Of a stretch of 8,638 bases of DNA, positions 7,301 to 8,638 are shown piece by piece. The stretch is taken from contig DSDH01000297.1 in assembly GCA_011055475.1 (NCBI GenBank), forward strand, positions 1-8,638. The letters are read 5' to 3'. The notes beneath the pieces are model-generated. The model ran no database searches. It worked only from the letters and a program-made list of their open reading frames with translations, and was not told where the DNA came from. Made by a program: the position numbers and the translations under genes. How positions within the stretch are numbered: position 1 is the first letter of the stretch; each line of letters begins with the position of its first letter. The DNA comes from Phycisphaerales bacterium (GTDB taxonomy: Bacteria > Planctomycetota > Phycisphaerae > Sedimentisphaerales > Anaerohalosphaeraceae).

Positions 7301-7962
7301 GCGGACGTATCCGGCGTGTCCGGCGATTCTTCGTCAGGCAGCCGTTGCTCCATGTCGCGCTGGCTTTGCTCACGTTCGAGCCGCTCGATGGCCTCGGCGA
7401 TCAGTCGCTGGTTGTCGGTGGTGTCGATGCTGCGACCGAGAATCTGACGACCGAGATCGAAGATGATCTGGCCCGACTGTTCGAGCAGCTCCTTCTGGGC
7501 CTGGCGGCGCGAACGCTCGATCTCCCCTTCCAGCCGCAGCCGCATCGCGTCGATGTTTTCGCGGGCCTTCTGGATGATCTCGTCGGCCTGCTGCTCGGCC
7601 GTCTTCACGTGTCTCTCGACGATGTCGCGTCCCTGCTGTTCGGCCTCGGTCAGCTTGTGGCGATACTCGGCCAGGACGGCCTCGGCGTCCTCGCGGACCT
7701 TCTTGGCGTCATCGATCTGCTTCTGGATGTGCTCCTCGCGGGCATGCAGGGCCGCGAGCAACGGCTTCCAGGCGAAACGCCACAGAATGAGCCACAGCAA
7801 CAGGAACGCCGCCAGCGTCCACATCGCCTCGGGCACGTCGCCGACGAAGATGCTGTTGGCGCCGGGCTCCTCGGCCCCGGCGTCCGGTTCGGCGGCCAGG
7901 GCGCAGGCCCAGAGGACCGGTTGAGCGGCTACCGTCCACGCCAGAAGACGCCACGTTCTCAT
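7297..7962 (-). CDS. atpF: ATP synthase Fo subunit b with predicted N-terminal signal peptide
   Basis: The product is 221 residues, versus about 156-170 in typical b subunits. Subunit b is the membrane-anchored peripheral stalk that holds the F1 head still. The membrane helix is at about 47-64 (MWTLAAFLLLWLILWRFAW region), followed by KPLLAALHAREEHIQKQIDDA, the usual start of the long stalk helix. Residues ~75-165 are a charged coiled coil rich in Glu, Lys, Gln and Ala. Ahead of the usual start is an extra segment, MRTWRLLAWTVAAQPVLWACALA, that looks like a cleavable signal peptide with a signal peptidase I site after ALA (residue 23). Cleavage would leave an N-terminus outside the membrane, which fits the normal topology of b. 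The C-terminal 18 residues are acidic and Pro-rich. The gene starts 22 bases after atpE with only a weak GGGA upstream, and ends overlapping atpH. Confidence 0.95.
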   Translation of the reverse strand: MRTWRLLAWTVAAQPVLWACALAAEPDAGAEEPGANSIFVGDVPEAMWTLAAFLLLWLILWRFAWKPLLAALHAREEHIQKQIDDAKKVREDAEAVLAEYRHKLTEAEQQGRDIVERHVKTAEQQADEIIQKARENIDAMRLRLEGEIERSRRQAQKELLEQSGQIIFDLGRQILGRSIDTTDNQRLIAEAIERLEREQSQRDMEQRLPDEESPDTPDTSA

Positions 7963-7984
7963 AATCGATTCCCGGGCTGGACCG

Positions 7985-8317
7985 CTACGACGTTTTCGTG
8001 ACCGCCAGGAAGCAGATCACCAGGGCAAACAAGGCGATGCCCTCGATCAGCGCCGCGGCGATAATCATGGTCGTGAAGATGCGTCCGCCGGCCTCGGGCT
8101 GGCGGGCGATCGACTCGGTCGCGGTGCCCGCCAGCGTGCCGATGCCGCGGCCGGCGCCGATCACGACCAGACCGGCGGCCAGCAGGCCGCCCAGCCAGGC
8201 AAACGCCACGCTGCTCATGTTGAAGCTGAACCCGCCTTGGGCCGCCGCCTCCTGAACGGACTCTGTGGCCTCGGCGGCCGCCAAGATCACAGGCATCAAA
8301 CTTGCCAGTTCCATCAT
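7985..8317 (-). CDS. atpE: ATP synthase Fo subunit c (rotor ring), N-terminally extended
   Basis: The product is 110 residues; typical subunits c are about 75-90. Copies form the membrane rotor ring that carries protons. The hairpin has helix 1 (about 36-62, with the Gly-rich VVIGAGRGIGTLAG), the polar loop ARQPEA (71-76) and helix 2 with the ion-binding carboxylate E92 in AALIEGIALF. Ungapped alignment with E. coli subunit c across the ARQP loop places E92 at Asp61, I59 at Ile28 and R57 at Ile26. Residues matching the sodium ligands of Ilyobacter (Gln32, Ser66, Thr67, Tyr70) are Ile, Gly, Ile and Phe here, so a proton ring is expected. The first ~32 residues are an extension with a hydrophobic segment (LASLMPVILAAAEA) that may be a weak signal peptide. 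The frame also allows TTG 8326, but GGAGG (8328-8332) would be only 1 base away; ATG 8317 lies 10 bases from it and is preferred. Confidence 0.95.
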   Translation of the reverse strand: MMELASLMPVILAAAEATESVQEAAAQGGFSFNMSSVAFAWLGGLLAAGLVVIGAGRGIGTLAGTATESIARQPEAGGRIFTTMIIAAALIEGIALFALVICFLAVTKTS

Positions 8318-8327
8318 GTCGTGCAAA

Positions 8328-8332
8328 CCTCC
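8328..8332 (-). promoter_or_regulatory. Strong ribosome binding site for atpE
   Basis: The minus strand reads AGGGAGGT, with core GGAGG 10 bases before ATG 8317. It is the closest match to the Shine-Dalgarno consensus among the atp genes here and sits in the longest gap of the cluster (8318-8388), which also holds an A-rich patch (ACAAAAACG) just upstream. Because the c-ring needs many copies per complex, a stronger start for atpE fits. It also rules against the TTG at 8326, which would leave a 1-base spacer. Confidence 0.65.
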
Positions 8333-8388
8333 CTATCGGTCCTGCGTTTTTGTCCTGTTGTATGCCCTGCTCGGCCGTGTTCCGTTGA

Positions 8389-8638
8389 TCAATGCTCCGG
8401 ATTAATCGCCATGCCGATGAAGATCGTGGTCAGAAACGTGAAGATGTAGGCCTGCAAGAAGGCCACGAAGATTTCCAGGATGGTCATGATCGCCTGGGCC
8501 AGCGTCGAGGCGGTAGCGGCGAACGGGTTGCGAAACAGCACGATCATCATGAACAGGGCCGCCAGCAGGATATGCCCGGCCATGATGTTGGCAAAGAGAC
8601 GAATCGCCAGGCTGAACATCCGCACGAACGAGCTGATC
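8389..8638 (-). CDS. atpB: ATP synthase Fo subunit a, C-terminal part only
   Basis: Only the last 82 residues are in the window; the start lies beyond the right edge. Subunit a is the membrane stator that forms the two proton half-channels against the c-ring. The fragment covers the last two long membrane helices. It contains SLAIRLFANIMAGH, in which the arginine (codon 8599-8601) matches the essential Arg210 of E. coli. The residue nine positions later, Glu219 in E. coli, is His here (codon 8572-8574). The residue seven before the conserved LQAYIF, His245 in E. coli, is Glu (codon 8473-8475). This reciprocal His/Glu arrangement also occurs in mitochondrial and many other bacterial subunits a. 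The internal GTG at 8623-8625 is a valine codon inside the gene, not the real start. The stop is followed by 71 bases before atpE. Confidence 0.96.
   Translation of the reverse strand, partial: ISSFVRMFSLAIRLFANIMAGHILLAALFMMIVLFRNPFAATASTLAQAIMTILEIFVAFLQAYIFTFLTTIFIGMAINPEH

Noticed and set aside
7897..7909. Possible lipobox (LWAC) in the subunit b leader.
   Set aside because: Trp at the second position before Cys does not fit the usual lipobox, and a good signal peptidase I site (ALA/AE) follows immediately.
7985..8317. Sodium-driven ATP synthase or N-type ATPase.
   Set aside because: Subunit c lacks the Gln and Ser/Thr sodium ligands, and the operon has conventional order with a delta gene, unlike N-type ATPase operons.
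8389..8625. A 78-codon complete gene beginning at GTG 8625.
   Set aside because: The frame continues to the window edge with matching subunit a residues (ISSF), so this GTG is an internal valine codon of a truncated atpB.

Overview
The window is a single-direction block: every supported gene lies on the minus strand, so transcription runs from high to low coordinates. In that direction it holds the end of atpB, then atpE, atpF, atpH, atpA, atpG, atpD and atpC. This is the standard bacterial order for the F1Fo ATP synthase (a-c-b-delta-alpha-gamma-beta-epsilon). A 98-residue unrecognised protein follows, then an exported PQQ-like beta-propeller protein, then the first 250 codons of purH, which runs off the left edge. 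No gap exceeds 71 bases, so there is no large gene-free stretch, and I see no RNA gene, mobile element, CRISPR array or factor-independent terminator.

The DNA is clearly GC-rich. The gamma subunit has an N-terminal helix of the form RNIGKVTHTME. Subunits b and c have N-terminal extensions, and an exported PQQ-like propeller follows the operon. Together these suggest a member of the Planctomycetota, perhaps Phycisphaerae. That assignment is inference from protein character, not from a marker search.

The ATP synthase genes are packed with gaps of 3 to 71 bases and one 4-base overlap (atpF/atpH), so they are very probably one operon with partly coupled translation. All the catalytic residues I looked for are present: the P-loops of alpha and beta, the beta catalytic glutamate, the alpha arginine finger, the essential arginine of subunit a and the carboxylate of subunit c. 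The enzyme therefore looks intact and proton-coupled. Subunit c lacks the glutamine and serine/threonine ligands of sodium-type rings.

Downstream, atpC is followed by a short hairpin-forming inverted repeat and then the small protein, the propeller and purH, with gaps of 57, 40 and 47 bases and no visible terminator. They may be read through from the ATP synthase operon, but the sequence alone cannot show this. The window is mostly ordinary core metabolism. The points that merit a second look are the small protein and propeller pair, the N-terminal extensions of subunits b and c, an arginine inside helix 1 of subunit c, and the hairpin at the end of the atp genes.
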